Both the position numbers and the translations under genes were made by a program. Under the pieces are notes generated by a model. The model saw only the letters and a list, made by a program, of their open reading frames with translations, did no database searches and was not told where the DNA came from. A stretch of DNA of 64,000 bases, taken from the NCBI GenBank assembly GCA_019422105.1, contig JAHZDZ010000005.1, positions 162,272-226,271 of the forward strand, written 5' to 3'. This stretch comes from Bacillota bacterium (GTDB taxonomy: Bacteria; Bacillota; Clostridia; Lachnospirales; Anaerotignaceae). Shown here piece by piece: positions 34,735-44,096 of this stretch. Numbering within the stretch: the first letter of the stretch is position 1; the number at the start of each line of letters is the position of its first letter.

Positions 34735-36129
34735 CTAGTTTTTTACTATACTCTTCTCAATGAGAGGCACGCTTTCCACAAACTCATCATTGGTATTTGT
34801 CTTCGACATCATTTCAATCAGGCTTTCTGTCAGCTCCATAGTGTTGGCATGGCCGCTTAATCTGCGTATAATATAAACCGCCTCAAGCTCCTTTGCACTC
34901 AGCAGATTTTCCTCGCGGCGCGTTCCCGAGCGGTTAATATCAATAGCCGGAAATACCCTTCTCTCGGAAAGCTTGCGGTCAAGAACAAGCTCCATGTTGC
35001 CCGTTCCCTTAAACTCCTCAAAGACAACCTCGTCCATTTTGCTTCCCGTCTCCACAAGAGCCGTGGCAAGTATGGTCAGGCTGCCGCCACCCTCAATATT
35101 TCTGGCAGCACCGAAAAATTTCTTCGGCATGTAAAGCGCCGCCGGGTCAAGTCCTCCTGACAGTGTTCTGCCGCTTGGCGGTATGGTAAGGTTATAGGCC
35201 CTGGCAAGTCTTGTGATGGAGTCCAGCAGTATAACCAAATCCTTTCCCTGTTCCACCAGCCTTTTGGCTCTCTCCAGAACCATTTCCGCCACTCTTTTAT
35301 GGTGTTCCGGCTGCTCGTCAAAGGTGGAATAGACTATCTCCACATTGTCCCCCTCTATAGAGCGCTGAATATCCGTAACCTCCTCCGGCCTCTCGTCTAT
35401 CAAAAGCATAATGAGGTTCGTCTCCGGGTGGTTTTTTGTTATGGCATTCGCCATTTTCGTCAAAAGTATTGTCTTTCCCACTTTGGGAGGCGCCACAATC
35501 ATACCTCTCTGCCCTTTGCCGATAGGGGCAATCAAATCTATAATTCTGCCGGATATCTCCTGCTTTGTTGTTTCAAGCTTCAGCTTTTCCAAAGGGTATA
35601 TGGGCGTTAAGTCCTCAAAGTTAGGCCGTCTCACCGCCGCCTCGGGATTATCTCCATTCACGCTTTTTACATAGAGAAGAGCGTTGAATTTTTCATTTTC
35701 CTTGGCTACTCTGATATTTCCCCTGACACTGTCTCCGGTTTTTAAATTGAAACGCCTTATCTGAGAGGGAGAAATATAAATATCTCCCGTTCCGGGCAGA
35801 AAATTTTCTGTTCTGAGAAAGCCATAGCCGTCTGCCATGACCTCCAGTATTCCTTCCTCAATGATGCCGCTGTCCAGGGGATTTTGCGGTTTGGAAACAT
35901 CCCTCGCAGCTGTCTTTCCTTCCTCTGAAGCCTTCTTTTCCTCCGATTCCTGTTTTGCTTCCTCCGCTTTCACAGGTACCGTTATAGATTCCGCGGGAGC
36001 TGTGTTTTCGCTCTCCATAAGCCTTTGTATCAGTTCTCCTTTTTTCAGTCCCGAAACTCCCTTCAGGCCCTTTTCCTTTGCAATTTCCCTGAGCTCCATC
36101 AGGGTTTTGTCCTCATAATTTAGCTGCAT
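34735..36129 (-). CDS. rho: Transcription termination factor Rho
   Basis: Rho is the hexameric RNA helicase that ends transcription at Rho-dependent sites. The 464-residue protein has the N-terminal Rho_N helix bundle (about 7-40), an acidic insert of about 45 residues and the RNA-binding cold-shock-like domain (ADGYGFLRTENFLPG near 99). The Walker A motif PPKVGKT lies at 214-220, with LIDERPEEVTD and LDSITRLARAYN farther on. The Glu/Lys-rich insert between residues 42 and 90 is common in clostridial Rho. It is followed by rpmE. Confidence 0.97.
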   Translation of the reverse strand: MQLNYEDKTLMELREIAKEKGLKGVSGLKKGELIQRLMESENTAPAESITVPVKAEEAKQESEEKKASEEGKTAARDVSKPQNPLDSGIIEEGILEVMADGYGFLRTENFLPGTGDIYISPSQIRRFNLKTGDSVRGNIRVAKENEKFNALLYVKSVNGDNPEAAVRRPNFEDLTPIYPLEKLKLETTKQEISGRIIDLIAPIGKGQRGMIVAPPKVGKTILLTKMANAITKNHPETNLIMLLIDERPEEVTDIQRSIEGDNVEIVYSTFDEQPEHHKRVAEMVLERAKRLVEQGKDLVILLDSITRLARAYNLTIPPSGRTLSGGLDPAALYMPKKFFGAARNIEGGGSLTILATALVETGSKMDEVVFEEFKGTGNMELVLDRKLSERRVFPAIDINRSGTRREENLLSAKELEAVYIIRRLSGHANTMELTESLIEMMSKTNTNDEFVESVPLIEKSIVKN

Positions 36130-36142
36130 ATGATCCTCCCGA

Positions 36143-37330
36143 TTATTGTTTGGGGATTTTCAGCTGCTGGCCGATTTTCAAAACGGAATTCTCCGTCAAA
36201 CCGTTGGCATCCAAAATTTTCTGGTAGTAAGCCCCATTGCCATATACCTTCTCGCTGATATTCCAAATCCTGTCGCCATCTTGAACCGTATAGGTATCAT
36301 ATTCCGCATTGCCGCTTGCAGCATTGTTATCTGTACCGGATGGTGTTGCAGGCGTTTGCGTCTGCCCCTCTACATTTTCAGGTGCAGGCTCTCCCTCGCC
36401 CTGTACAGGCGTCTCCCCACTTTTATATTTGTCAAGTTCCTCTTTTAATGAAACATTTTCAAGCTTCAATTCCTCGTTTTTTGCCTTTACCTCCGTCAAC
36501 TCCTGGCTTTCCGCATCAGCCTTGGTCAGCTTCGCCTGCAGCGTAACGGTGCGGAAGGCTAAAAAGCCCAGCAGACAGATACCTACCGTAAGGCAGATAA
36601 TCACAAAATTGCGCCCGCCCGGAAAGCTCATTTTCTTTTCTTCCTCGTAATCCTCGTCATCATCAAAAAACTCATCCAGGTTTCTGGCGCGCTCATATTT
36701 ATCCAGATCCATCTCAAAATTCTTCGGCACCTTTGCTGACACTTTGTTTTTGCGGGGTTTTTCCTTCTTTGTATACTCAAAACCCTCGTCGATTGCCTCT
36801 TTTACCTCAAAACGGCCTGCCACGTCAATTTCCTCTGCTGCGGATTCCTTCGCTTTTCTGGACGCAGGTGCGGCCGGGGCACTGTGCGTTGTCCTCTTCG
36901 TATCAATTTTATGCTTTACGACCTGTACCCTGTCGTCATAGTCTTCCTCAATTATCTTATTGACTTCCATACCGTTCTTATGACTGTCTTCCTCTCTTTT
37001 GGCCCGTTTGGGGATGTATTCATCCTTTTCATATCCCACAATGAGCCCTTTCTCCTCCTCAGCCTCAGGAGATTCCTGCTTTTTCGCCTCCTCATTTACG
37101 GCTCTTCTCACCTCGGCTATTTCCTCAGCGCCGCCGTATTTCGTGTGAAAGCGCTCCACCGCTTTCTCGGAATCCTCTTTGGAAAGCAGGGGGTGGGTCT
37201 TCATCAAAAGCTCCACCACTTCCTTAGGCAAATCGTTATATAAATCCTCATAGTAATTTTCATTGCTGTATTCATCAAATTCATTTGAATCTGTCTTTTT
37301 TATAATATCGTCATTTTTTTCGTTATCCAT
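36143..37330 (-). CDS. LysM-domain membrane protein
   Basis: A 395-residue protein starting at the ATG at 37330, behind AGGAGG; the longer frame has no such site. The N-terminal 230 residues are very acidic and low in complexity and probably cytosolic. They are followed by one membrane helix near 245-265 (FVIICLTVGICLLGFLAFR), a coiled coil (ADAESQELTEVKAKNEELKL), a Gly/Pro/Thr linker and a C-terminal LysM domain (YTVQDGDRIWNISEKVYG, ILKIGQQL) that binds peptidoglycan. It lies 14 bases upstream of rho, an unusual neighbour whose purpose is unclear. Confidence 0.85.
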   Translation of the reverse strand: MDNEKNDDIIKKTDSNEFDEYSNENYYEDLYNDLPKEVVELLMKTHPLLSKEDSEKAVERFHTKYGGAEEIAEVRRAVNEEAKKQESPEAEEEKGLIVGYEKDEYIPKRAKREEDSHKNGMEVNKIIEEDYDDRVQVVKHKIDTKRTTHSAPAAPASRKAKESAAEEIDVAGRFEVKEAIDEGFEYTKKEKPRKNKVSAKVPKNFEMDLDKYERARNLDEFFDDDEDYEEEKKMSFPGGRNFVIICLTVGICLLGFLAFRTVTLQAKLTKADAESQELTEVKAKNEELKLENVSLKEELDKYKSGETPVQGEGEPAPENVEGQTQTPATPSGTDNNAASGNAEYDTYTVQDGDRIWNISEKVYGNGAYYQKILDANGLTENSVLKIGQQLKIPKQ

Positions 37331-37883
37331 ACGAACCTCCTGATATATTGGTACACATAATCCTCCCATATTAACTAGTACCATTTTACATTTATAAACT
37401 TGGAGTGTCAACATACTACATTTTTTTTAACTATTTTGTAAGATTGGAAAAAGTTCTGTCAAGCTCTATGCTTTTTTGTTATACCGTTCAAAAAGGGTAC
37501 GGGTGGGGGAAAGGTAAAAATATCCCGCAGAAGAAAAAGGCAAGTTAGCTGTATCTTGCAGAGAGTAAAAAGAGATATTGGCACTCCTGTCAATAAAAAA
37601 ACGGGCTTACTATTTTCCCCATGGCGAAAAAATCATTTTGCGAAACTGACAGAAATTATTCTGCGGCAGTCAGGAACACACAGAATAAAACCGCTGGGGG
37701 AAAATACCATATCATACCCACAGGCTGGCTGCATATAGAAATATCCGCCGCACGTCACGGGAAATGGATATATAAAAGCATTGGCTATTGATAAAAAAAC
37801 ACAAACGCAAAGAAAGCCTGAATAATCAGGCTTTCTTTTTTGATCTTCTTTTCTGATACCACATCGTCTGGCTTTTCATTTTC
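37331..37883. other. Intergenic stretch with possible structured element
   Basis: No supported gene. TATTTTCCCC (37611-37620) can pair with GGGGGAAAATA (37696-37706), and CTGAC (37646-37650) with GTCAG (37669-37673) inside it. Together they form a nested stem arrangement. A terminator lies at 37809-37841. Confidence 0.4.
37809..37841. terminator. Terminator of the 37884 gene
   Basis: AAGAAAGCCTGA pairs with TCAGGCTTTCTT around a short ATAA-type loop; T tracts occur on both strands. Confidence 0.75.
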
Positions 37884-39494
37884 TTATTTTACCTCTGTCA
37901 CCGTATGGATTCCCTCCACTGCTGTAGGTACATAGGTAAATGATACACTGTCGCCTATATTCTTTTTCAGAATTTCCATATTGTCCTTGACCGCTATTTC
38001 AAAAAGTCCATCTACTCCCTCAAGCGCAATATAATAATAGGTATTTCCATCTGTGACAATGTTTTTAATATCCTTTATCACACCCTGAACCCGTTCCGCT
38101 TTGGAGGTGTCAACGGTTTCAATGCCGCTGCTGTTCATCAGCTTCTTGTATTCCTTCTCACATTCGCCAATGGAATCGCCCGTCGCTACAATCTGGTATT
38201 TCTGAATGTTAACCATAGCATATTTTTTTACCAGTCCCGCACCGTCCTTCAGCGCCATAAAGTAAGTCGGTTCTCCGCCCACATTCAATAGCAGCGGGAA
38301 CGTTGCCTTATACTGCAGATTCTGTACCTTTCCCTCTGCGGAGGACATGGCGGAGGTTTCCTTTGCGCCTGCTATGGCATAATATTTTGTTTCCTTCGTC
38401 CTTTGGTTCATGAGAACAAATCCTACATTGGACTGATCTCCGCCTACGCTTGTCACACCGGTGTAAACCCAGACGTCATCATTCAAGGCAATATAGTTAT
38501 ATCCTTCCGTTGTCTGCAAGCAGCCTCTCTGTCCAAAAATACTGTTGATGTAGCCGTTGATGAGCTTACCATAATAGTCATACTGCTGAATCAAAAGTTC
38601 CGCCTCATAAACCTTGTCAATCCATTGAGGAACATCCTCCACATCATAATAGGTATGTTCTCCGCTGACCGCGTTCACAGCCACGATACCCTTGATATCG
38701 GTACCGCCAAACAGTCCGATGGTGTGCTTTTGAACGGGACAAATCCAATAAGGAATGCCGCTGTCATCAATCTCAAAAAAAACACTCCCGATCATGGCTG
38801 TAGGATAGCGGAACCGCACATAGCGCATTAAGTCCCTGTTAAAATATTCGGAAGGAGATATCTTCATTCCCTCCTCCAACTTCACAAGCTCTACATCCTG
38901 AGTTGTCATATCTATTTTTATATAGGCAGGTATGCCGTTTTTCTGATTGGTAAGCCATTTGATTTCATCGCCGTATACCAAAGGCGTCACCCTCACCGGC
39001 CTGTTCTGGTAATTAATCTGGCTGTAATAATCACTGACCTCAAACTGGGAAACCATATCTACCATATTTCCCATTTCCCTCTCCGCCAGCTGTGCCGCCG
39101 AATCCTTATCCAATATAGGTATCTGTGTATAATCAACCTCTTTGATATCTTCCTTAAAGTCACTTTGCTTGATTGTCAAAAGCTCTCTGTAAGCCGACGC
39201 TCTCAAAATAGGGGAGGATAAAAGCTCTCCGCCCAGATAAAAGAGTAAAAATGCTGCAAGAATAACAACCAATACCTTAAACCTCTGTAAAAATTCCTTC
39301 AGACTGAAATGTCCCTGGGTCATCACAAAACCCTTTATGATTGACCACATATTGATAACAATCGCCAGAAGAACCGCCGTCACTGCAAAATTCCAGAATT
39401 CCTTGGACTGTATATTGATTGGCGGCAGCATGGTATAAAACATGATGAACCAGACAATAATAGTCAACAAAATTGGTATAAATTTCTTTTTCAT
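37884..39494 (-). CDS. Large conserved membrane-anchored protein, function unknown
   Basis: A 536-residue protein with three N-terminal hydrophobic helices (about 5-25, 35-55 and 72-95) and a large extracellular region of about 430 residues. It begins with the SYRELL-type helix and contains repeated YYDVED/YYSQIN-like strands, GYNYIALNDDVWVYTGV near 330 and a C-terminal beta-rich OB-like segment (GVIKDIKNIVTDGNTYYYIAL). No catalytic motif is recognised. Some relatives have been labelled by a Tat signal, but no twin arginine is present here. It is monocistronic. Confidence 0.65.
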   Translation of the reverse strand: MKKKFIPILLTIIVWFIMFYTMLPPINIQSKEFWNFAVTAVLLAIVINMWSIIKGFVMTQGHFSLKEFLQRFKVLVVILAAFLLFYLGGELLSSPILRASAYRELLTIKQSDFKEDIKEVDYTQIPILDKDSAAQLAEREMGNMVDMVSQFEVSDYYSQINYQNRPVRVTPLVYGDEIKWLTNQKNGIPAYIKIDMTTQDVELVKLEEGMKISPSEYFNRDLMRYVRFRYPTAMIGSVFFEIDDSGIPYWICPVQKHTIGLFGGTDIKGIVAVNAVSGEHTYYDVEDVPQWIDKVYEAELLIQQYDYYGKLINGYINSIFGQRGCLQTTEGYNYIALNDDVWVYTGVTSVGGDQSNVGFVLMNQRTKETKYYAIAGAKETSAMSSAEGKVQNLQYKATFPLLLNVGGEPTYFMALKDGAGLVKKYAMVNIQKYQIVATGDSIGECEKEYKKLMNSSGIETVDTSKAERVQGVIKDIKNIVTDGNTYYYIALEGVDGLFEIAVKDNMEILKKNIGDSVSFTYVPTAVEGIHTVTEVK

Positions 39495-40131
39495 AAAATG
39501 CCCCCGTTATACTGTTTTAGTTTTCGTACGCAGATACATTGTGCAACATAATTTTAAATACGTAAAAAAATAATAATCTCTTCATTTGAAACATATATTG
39601 GAAAAAAGATTCGCCTTTTCTCTGAATTTTATCAAAGATGGGCGGTCAGGTATTTTTTTCCTTCCACTCAATATCTATTTTGTCTGGATGAAGTCATTTT
39701 TATGTACACAAATTATTTTGCACCGAAAATTTCATCCATTTGCTTAGGGAATACAGTATTATACCAAAGAAAAAGGTGCTTAAGAAGTACAACTATTCAG
39801 GCTGGCTTGTGTAAGTGCATAAATGTACATTTGCGCATTAAATGTACCGAGAAACCACAGGGTTTGAGGTTCTCCTCCGAAAACTTATCGTTATTATCCA
39901 CGATACCACTATATAGACTGTTCTTGGGACTCCCCCTAATTGAATTGAAAACAGTTGAAACTTGTTTCACTTTTATCCGTATAATGAAATAGAATACAAG
40001 TATACGGTATGCCAGTACTTTCATAAGCAATACATAAATATCCTCTTTACATCTGAAAAGAGATTCATTATACTGATAGTAATTCAAAGTTGCCTGTAGG
40101 TAAACCCCGTATAGATTAGGAAGTGATAAAA
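39495..40131. other. Intergenic region upstream of mecA
   Basis: About 640 bases of A/T-rich DNA between divergent genes. No gene was supported; short frames lack ribosome binding sites. A GTTGAAAC..GTTTCAC imperfect hairpin near 39952-39970 may be regulatory, but I cannot identify it. Confidence 0.45.
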
Positions 40132-40779
40132 ATGAAAATAGAAAAAATCAGCGATACCCAAATTAAATTTATATTGAGTAAAGAAGATTTGATAGATAGA
40201 GATATAAAGCTGGATGAGCTCTCCTCCCCCTCCGACAAAACACAGGATTTGTTCCGAGATATTATGGAGCAGGCCATGGAGGAATGCGATTTTATAGCGG
40301 ATGACGCCCCTTTGATGGTAGAGGCCGTGCCTGTTGCCCTTGACGGTATTATGATTATCGTGACAAAGCTTGAGGGAAACAGCAGCACCGACAACAAATT
40401 CACTCTGCTCTCCCAGAGCAAGGACGCCCGCCGTTACAAAAGGAAACCTGTATCCTCCCTTGACACGGACAATGCAGAGGACAGCGAAATACTGGTATAT
40501 TCCTTTGCGGCGCTGGATGATGCAATTGAGGCGGCTCTTCGTTTAAAGGATATTTATTTCGGTACAAATGAGCTCTATAAAATGGACGGCAGATTTTTCC
40601 TTATGCTGCAAAACGATATGGCGAAGGAAACAGTTGATGTAGAGGATTTATCTTTGATACTCAATGAATACGGCCAAAAACATATATCCTCCCTTCTCTC
40701 CAAATATTATTTGGTAGAGCACGGGGAATTGATTGTTAAAAATCCTGCCGTAAAAATATTAGCAAAAAACTTTTCCTGA
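40132..40779 (+). CDS. mecA: Adaptor protein MecA
   Basis: A 215-residue adaptor of the MecA family. MecA brings substrates such as ComK to the ClpCP protease in Bacillus and can also affect sporulation. The N-terminal domain opens MKIEKISDTQIKFIL and contains the DLIDRDIKLDEL segment. An acidic linker follows, then the C-terminal ClpC-binding domain with VYSFAALDDAIEAA near 125 and LYKMDGRFFLML near 153. I use the ATG at 40132 with AGGAAGTG upstream; a GTG nine bases earlier is possible. It is a single-gene transcript with a clear terminator. Confidence 0.92.
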   Translation: MKIEKISDTQIKFILSKEDLIDRDIKLDELSSPSDKTQDLFRDIMEQAMEECDFIADDAPLMVEAVPVALDGIMIIVTKLEGNSSTDNKFTLLSQSKDARRYKRKPVSSLDTDNAEDSEILVYSFAALDDAIEAALRLKDIYFGTNELYKMDGRFFLMLQNDMAKETVDVEDLSLILNEYGQKHISSLLSKYYLVEHGELIVKNPAVKILAKNFS

Positions 40780-40867
40780 TTTCTGTTTGCAGCCTATCCC
40801 CTGTCTGTATCTCTTTGGTTTTACAATATAGAGGGAAAGGTCATACGAATCGGAATATTCAGCATGT

Positions 40868-40909
40868 TCTCCCTTCAAAACAATATCTGCTTTGAAGGGA
40901 GATTTTTTG
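40868..40909 (+). terminator. Terminator of mecA
   Basis: A perfect 12-bp stem (TCTCCCTTCAAA with TTTGAAGGGAGA) followed by TTTTTT, about 90 bases past the stop. Confidence 0.85.
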
Positions 40910-41172
40910 TGTGTCAGTTCAAGTGCGTTCCGGGACGCTCCTGTCTATTTAGCCCTTCCCGGCTTTTGTATTCTCTGTATTTCCATCCTTTTGCTGCTCA
41001 AGTTCACGCCGTTTTCTGAGCTGTCTCAGCATATTCTCCTTTTGTGTTGAGAACGAAGTGCGGCCCATACTCGGATAGATAACAGAAAAGTCTTTTCTTG
41101 AAAAGCACATATAGATTGGGCCATAACGCTATCTGTTTTCATTCCCTAATATCTTTTTCCCGTTTTTTCCGC

Positions 41173-41212
41173 AAAAAAGACAGGCAGATTCTTATATAAA
41201 TCTGCCTGTCTT
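41173..41212 (-). terminator. Terminator of the amino-acid ABC operon
   Basis: AAGACAGGCAGATT pairs with AATCTGCCTGTCTT; on the minus strand it is followed by TTTTTTGC. Confidence 0.85.
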
Positions 41213-41232
41213 ATCTTTCTTACAAACGATTC

Positions 41233-41961
41233 TCAAAGCACCTTATTCAAAAACTCAATGGTTCTCGGGTTTTCAGGGGCCGAAAATACCTTTTCAGGTG
41301 ACCCTTCCTCCACAATAACGCCGCCGTCCATAAAAATAACTCTGTCGGCCACCTCACGGGCAAAGCCCATCTCGTGAGTTACAACAACCATTGTCATTCC
41401 CTCATTCGCCAGCTTCCTCATTACGTTCAAGACCTCTCCTACCATCTCAGGGTCAAGGGCAGAGGTAGGTTCGTCAAACAACATAATATCCGGTTCCATA
41501 GCCAGAGCTCTTGCTATTGCAACCCTCTGCTGCTGTCCGCCGGAAAGGTTAGCGGGGTACTCGTCTATCTTATCAATCAGGCCAACGCTCTCCAAAAGCT
41601 CACAGGCTTTCTTCTTTGCGTTTTCCTTATCCATTTTCTTTCTGTCAACAGGCGCCAGCATAATATTTTCCAGCACCGAAAGATGTGGGAACAGGTTGAA
41701 CTGCTGAAACACCATACCGATATTTTCACGGATCTTGTTGATATTGGCTTTTTTATCTGTTAATTCGAAGCCATCTACAATAACCTTGCCGCCGGTAGGC
41801 TGTTCCAGTGCGTTCAGACACCTTAAAAATGTACTTTTACCGGATCCGGAGGGACCAATCAGACAAACAACTTCACCCTCCCTTACCTCAAGGTCTATAC
41901 CGCGCAGAACCTGCAAGGAGCCAAAGCTTTTCTGCAAATTATTTACCATTACCTTTGCCAT
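41233..41961 (-). CDS. Polar amino-acid ABC transporter, ATPase
   Basis: A 242-residue GlnQ/HisP-type ATPase. It has the Walker A GPSGSGKST near 32, a Q-loop in MVFQQFNLFPH near 83, the LSGGQQQR signature near 136, Walker B ILFDEPTSALD and the VVTHEMGFAREVADRV H-loop. The start codon overlaps the end of the permease gene by 23 bases and has AAGGAG upstream, implying translational coupling. It energises import through the permease and binding protein encoded upstream in the same operon. Confidence 0.94.
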   Translation of the reverse strand: MAKVMVNNLQKSFGSLQVLRGIDLEVREGEVVCLIGPSGSGKSTFLRCLNALEQPTGGKVIVDGFELTDKKANINKIRENIGMVFQQFNLFPHLSVLENIMLAPVDRKKMDKENAKKKACELLESVGLIDKIDEYPANLSGGQQQRVAIARALAMEPDIMLFDEPTSALDPEMVGEVLNVMRKLANEGMTMVVVTHEMGFAREVADRVIFMDGGVIVEEGSPEKVFSAPENPRTIEFLNKVL

Positions 41962-42607
41962 AAGCCATTCTCCTTTCCACTACCTTTGAAATCTTGGTTA
42001 AAGCAAATATAACAACAAAATAAATAACCGCGATTGTGCCGTAAACCTCGAAGGATCTGAAGTTTCTGGATACAATCAGCTTTCCGGCCTGCATAAGCTC
42101 CGCCATACCAATTGCAGAAAGAATTGAGGTATCCTTCAAAGTGATAATAAACTGGTTCACCACAGAAGGAATTACAATTCTGATTGCCTGGGGCAGAACA
42201 ACCTTGGCCATAGCCGTATGGTACGGTAATCCCAGAGAGCGGGCGGCTTCCATCTGCCCTACATTGATTGCTGAGATACCGCTTCTGAAAATCTCAGAAA
42301 GGTATGCACCCGCATTCAGACTTAAAACTATGATACTTGCCGTATACGCACTCATCCTGAAATCAAGCGCCTGCGTCAAACCAAAGTATACAAAGAAAGC
42401 CTGAATCATCAAAGGCGTACCTCTGATGGCGTCCACATAAATATCCGAAATGATATTCAGTATTTTCAATTTTGAAATTTTCAAAAAGCAAGAAACCATA
42501 CCCAAAACAATGGCGATGATAAGAGCCATCAATGTCATTTTGAGCGTAACGCCAAGGGCCGTCAGCAGTTTAGGATATATTTCTTGTAGCAGTTCAAAAT
42601 AACTCAT
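41939..42607 (-). CDS. Polar amino-acid ABC transporter, permease
   Basis: A 222-residue membrane permease of the HisM/GlnP type. It has five helices and the EAA loop signature EAARSLGLPYHTAMAKVVLPQAIRI, here seen as two adjacent segments near 121-145. Its binding-protein gene is immediately upstream and the ATPase gene overlaps its end, so the three genes form one importer. Confidence 0.94.
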   Translation of the reverse strand: MSYFELLQEIYPKLLTALGVTLKMTLMALIIAIVLGMVSCFLKISKLKILNIISDIYVDAIRGTPLMIQAFFVYFGLTQALDFRMSAYTASIIVLSLNAGAYLSEIFRSGISAINVGQMEAARSLGLPYHTAMAKVVLPQAIRIVIPSVVNQFIITLKDTSILSAIGMAELMQAGKLIVSRNFRSFEVYGTIAVIYFVVIFALTKISKVVERRMAYGKGNGK

Positions 42608-42613
42608 AATTCA

Positions 42614-43438
42614 TTACTCCTGAATGTATTTGTCTAAGATTTCCTGGTATTTACCATTTTCTTTGATGTTGGCAAGTCCGTCGTTGAATTTCTGAAGCAG
42701 CTCTTCGTTAATGCCTTTGTTTACCGCAAAGCCGTAAGAGGAGCCCTGCTCTTTTTCTGTAACAATCTTGAGGCCGTTATTCTGAGAAATGCCATAGCCG
42801 AGAACAGGATAATCCTCGAAGCAGGCTACTGTATTGCCAAGCTTAACATCCTCATACATACTGGAGGACTCATCAAAATATACTGTCTCAAAGCCATACT
42901 CTTGCTGAATGGATTCCGCAAAGGTAGCACCCTCTGTACCTGTCTTTATGGCAACCTTTTTGCCTTTTAAATCCTCATAGCTTTTGATTGTGTCGTCGTC
43001 CGCTGCAATACCCATAACAACGCCTGAATCAAAATAAGGCTCAGAGAAGTCAAATTTTTCTTTTCTCTCGTCTGTAATGCTCATTCCTGCAATAACGCCG
43101 TCAACCTGCTTTGCCTCAAGAGCCTGCACAGCCGCATTAAAACCAAGCACCTTTACTTCATATTTAATGCCCTGATCCTCAGCGATTGCTTTTAAAATAT
43201 CCATATCAATGCCGACAAATTCACCGCTGGCATCCTCAAACTCAAATGGCGGGAAGGTTGTATCTGTTGCAACTAAATATGTAACATCTTCTCCCGATGC
43301 TTCCTTATTGTCAACGTCCTCCTTCTGCTCCTCCTGCTTATCAGGCGCCGGAGCCTCTTCTTTTTTCGAGCACGCTGTAAATCCGAGAACCATGCTTACT
43401 GCTGCAACTGCTGCAATCACTGTTTTAAATTTTTTCAT
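42614..43438 (-). CDS. Polar amino-acid ABC transporter, substrate-binding lipoprotein
   Basis: A 274-residue binding protein of family 3 (GlnH/HisJ-like). It has a signal peptide with lipobox GFTACSKK near 20-27, an acidic linker, then the conserved TFPPFEFEDASGEFVGIDMDILKAIA segment (here near 61-85), GMSITDERKEKFDFSEPY and KKVAIKTGTEGATF. The exact amino acid is not determinable; glutamine, histidine, arginine and cystine binders look alike at this level. It is the first gene of the operon, with AAAGGAGAGG upstream of its ATG. Confidence 0.93.
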   Translation of the reverse strand: MKKFKTVIAAVAAVSMVLGFTACSKKEEAPAPDKQEEQKEDVDNKEASGEDVTYLVATDTTFPPFEFEDASGEFVGIDMDILKAIAEDQGIKYEVKVLGFNAAVQALEAKQVDGVIAGMSITDERKEKFDFSEPYFDSGVVMGIAADDDTIKSYEDLKGKKVAIKTGTEGATFAESIQQEYGFETVYFDESSSMYEDVKLGNTVACFEDYPVLGYGISQNNGLKIVTEKEQGSSYGFAVNKGINEELLQKFNDGLANIKENGKYQEILDKYIQE

Positions 43439-44096
43439 CGTTATCCCTCTCCTTTATTTTTTTATTTCTGTAACAATAGTGCGGATATAGCCAATACCGA
43501 CCGTAAGACCCCCAAACCTGCCTTCCTGCCCACCGTATCTGCAAAGGCCAGACACTACCCACATGCGTCGCGAATAATTATACCACAAAAAACCTGAAAA
43601 TACAAATTTCATTTCATTGTTCCCCATAATATGTCTTTTGCACAAAGACATACAAAATGACAAAACAAATTCATATTTGCAGCGTCATATGTAAAGGCTG
43701 CCGGTTCCAATTGGGATGTCATAGAAAGACTTTGCTCAGAAATACACGGATAAATGAAACCTGCTCTCCGGCTTCGTATTTTATCTCCGTTTCAGTCTGA
43801 GACAAAAGTAAGGGAAAAATAAAAGTGAATTTATACCATCTATTTATTATATTGTTTCTTTATCTACATAACAAGACCAATTTGAAAATTTGTCATGAAA
43901 TTGGCAATTTTTAGATGGTTTTAATCCAAAAAAACATTTTTTTGTTTTATTTATGCAGCCATTCTGTATAAATGTTCTCCCCGTGCACCATTTGCCCATT
44001 CATTTTCTCCTTTGACTCTTATTCATTATTCACAAATAGCGGTAATTTATCCCCTTTTTGGACTGACAAAATAATTGCGTCCGATTCCGGCAAGTG
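43439..44096. other. Upstream region of the amino-acid ABC operon
   Basis: About 660 bases without a supported gene. It carries one promoter (43577-43605) and implies a leader of about 130 bases before the binding-protein start. I looked for a riboswitch or T-box in this leader and recognised none. Confidence 0.5.
43577..43605 (-). promoter_or_regulatory. Promoter of the amino-acid ABC operon
   Basis: On the minus strand TTGTAT (43600-43605) and TATAAT (43577-43582) are 17 bases apart. Confidence 0.6.

Larger units (their letters stand above)
40780..41232. other. Intergenic stretch with two terminators
   Basis: About 450 bases between convergent mecA and the amino-acid ABC operon. No gene was supported. 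It contains the mecA terminator (40868-40909) and the ABC operon terminator (41173-41212). Confidence 0.6.

Noticed and set aside
43439..43570. Riboswitch or T-box in the leader of the amino-acid ABC operon
   Set aside because: The leader is about 130 bases, but I could not find a T-box sequence, glycine or lysine riboswitch core; only a promoter is reported.
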